Assembly (NCBI GenBank): GCA_963565915.1
Contig: OY751489.1
Span: 1,426,001 to 1,490,000, forward strand
Direction of reading: 5' to 3'
Length of the DNA stretch: 64,000 nucleotides
From: Entoloma clypeatum
Lineage: Eukaryota > Basidiomycota > Agaricomycetes > Agaricales > Entolomataceae
Shown: positions 62,664-64,000 of the stretch, piece after piece
Layout of the letters: each line of letters starts with the position of its first letter
Position numbering within the stretch: the stretch's first letter is position 1
Notes under the pieces: generated by a model
What the model was told of the DNA's origin: nothing
Databases searched by the model: none
The model's input: the letters and a program-made list of their open reading frames with translations, nothing else
Position numbers and translations under genes: made by a program

Positions 62664-63728
62664 GTCCTGTGGTCCCGAACGATAGAATGTCGGGTCAAGG
62701 GGCGTAAGAAGGCCAGGGGGAAGATCTGATTAACCGATGTCCAGGAAAACGTCGAGATTAAGTAGCATGTCAACTCGGAAAGACCCACACCACGATATTA
62801 CAAGAACAATCTGCATCCAGATACTGAACAAGGGACGTTGAATTCCGTTATTGTCTCGTCAGGCCCATGGATACCATCGACAATTGACAGTGCATTTCTG
62901 GCTTTTTTTGATAGGCGTGTCGACAACGCCGAGTATTGAGCTCAAACGGGCATCCTGATTGTCGTTAGTTACAGTGAGTTGTACTGACTTGTATCCGCAT
63001 AGAGAACAAGTACATACATACATCATTGGGCAACTTCAAGTTGGTATCTGACAACAAACACCTGATCTGAAGAGCATTTAAAGTTGACTTTGAGCATAGC
63101 CGCTGTCCGGAAGGGACGGGACCCTTGTCAAGTGGGACTCTGTGGGAGATGTTGGGGAGACAGTTGCGATTGCTGTCCGACTCAGTACTTGTGTTGTCCA
63201 ACTTCGGGCTAGTCATACGTGTCCGAAGATCATCAGCTGCTGGTTGTTTTGGCCATCGAACGATAAGTATGACCGTATTTATGACGGTATTTTTCGTTGG
63301 TTCTGGTTGCGTGATTTATTCAAATAAGTAACAGGTCGAAATAACCAGCCATTACTAGCAGTGTGTGGGGTTCAAGGCCGTTCAGGCCTGTGAACTTGCC
63401 GAGGCCCCCAGTTCTATGATACCATCAGTACGTGATCTCGAGGTGACTGTCTTGGGTCGATTCTTGGGGAAAATCCTCTTAAGCACTGTTTGCCGACCGT
63501 CTTTCGTTTTTCTGACTGGCTGGTCGCCCAAACCCAGGACATCTGGAGACCGTATTCAAAGAACTCGCGATCGCGCTGGCGACTGGTGCAATTGCAAACT
63601 GCTTAACGCAGGGGTGGGATTGCTCGGCACGCCGCTAGTGTCTTGACTTATTTCTGGTGCTTATCGAGACGTGATGCATTCAAAGCAAACGAATCAACAG
63701 ATTGCACGGTCGTGACGCGGGGAAAGTC
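62664..63728. other. Intergenic DNA
   Basis: Lies between the pseudokinase start and the amidase end, probably holding the pseudokinase promoter. No motif decided. Confidence 0.45.
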
Positions 63729-64000
63729 TCAGATCAGCAGGTTCCACACACGAACACCCTCTTCGCGTTTACCCATCATGTCAAGGAGTTTTGGACGGCC
63801 GGAACCAGCACGCATGCTGAAGATCGCTGAGGATCCCGCAAAAGTTGTGCCTACAATTTGAACATCGGTCACCCATTGCCAGCGAGTCGACGTTGAAATG
63901 AAATATACTCACCATTCTCCATTCCTGTCCGATTACAAGCGACGACTATCGTTTCATGAGGTGGTTTCTCTTCCTCCTCTTCTTCTTCTCCCTCTAGCTC
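63729..64000 (-). CDS. Carbon-nitrogen hydrolase, protein N-terminal amidase-like, 3' end only
   Basis: On the minus strand, exon 64000-63913 and last exon 63850-63729, with a 62-nt intron (GTGAGT...TTGTAG); the stop is TGA 63729-63731. An acidic run (EGEEEEEEE) is followed by ETIVVACNRTGMENG, TTFAGSSAIFSMRAGSGRP and MGKREEGVRVW, which matches the C-terminal core of Nta1-type amidases of the nitrilase superfamily. These deamidate N-terminal Asn/Gln for the Arg/N-degron pathway. The catalytic Glu-Lys-Cys residues expected upstream lie outside the window. The acidic run is probably a loop insert. Substrate assignment rests on motif similarity recalled from the family. Confidence 0.7.

Noticed and set aside
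1..64000. tRNA or rRNA genes
   Set aside because: I saw no convincing cloverleaf or rRNA sequence; GGTTATGGGCCC motifs are retroelement primer sites, not tRNA genes.

Overview
The window looks like a transposon graveyard from a filamentous basidiomycete, most likely an agaricomycete. Host genes are few, introns are about 50-65 nt with GTRNGT/YAG borders, and two genes resemble the FunK1-type kinases common in mushroom-forming fungi. About the first 52.5 kb is almost entirely nested mobile DNA. The last 11 kb carries the only host genes.

Layout. (1) 1-9081: the downstream part of a decayed Ty1/copia element (copia-A), split by a young Ty3/gypsy chromovirus (gypsy-A, 2039-8412, LTRs differing by one base, TSD CATGG). 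(2) 9185-15603: a minus-strand chromovirus (gypsy-E) with an internal deletion, split by a minus-strand copia (copia-2, 10712-15147). (3) 15604-16732: the end of another copia (copia-3). (4) 17803-20970: a foldback-like element with inverted minisatellite arms and a 5'-truncated LINE inside it. (5) About 20976-22853: a broken hAT transposase gene. (6) 22881-52542: one old gypsy element (gypsy-D) that can be followed across 29.7 kb. It is interrupted by MITE-like repeats and an inverted piece of its own integrase. It is also interrupted by a region carrying copia-B (29335-35118, intact 1575-aa ORF), by chromovirus gypsy-C (37021-44411, intact), and by a hAT-like foldback element (44536-52077, perfect 8-bp TSD) that contains copia-C (45334-51167). 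(7) 52543-64000: an unknown multi-exon gene, a FunK1-like kinase, a paralogous probable pseudokinase, and the 3' end of a protein N-terminal amidase-like gene.

Most interesting signals. Gypsy-C carries, between pol and its 3' LTR and on the opposite strand, a two-exon gene for a coiled-coil protein with a Zn(II)2Cys6-type cysteine pattern and basic, NLS-like stretches. All three chromovirus families place a 10-11 nt sequence 2 nt from the 5' LTR that is complementary to the predicted 5' end of their own transcript, as in Tf1 self-priming. The copia-B/C leader holds a candidate intron whose donor overlaps an AUG-UAA start-stop and whose removal would leave an ATG-free leader. Copia-C is intact except for four TGA stops, three of them clear CGA-to-TGA changes, and its LTR differences are all CpG transitions. 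Every function given is inferred from reading the sequence; no database search was run.
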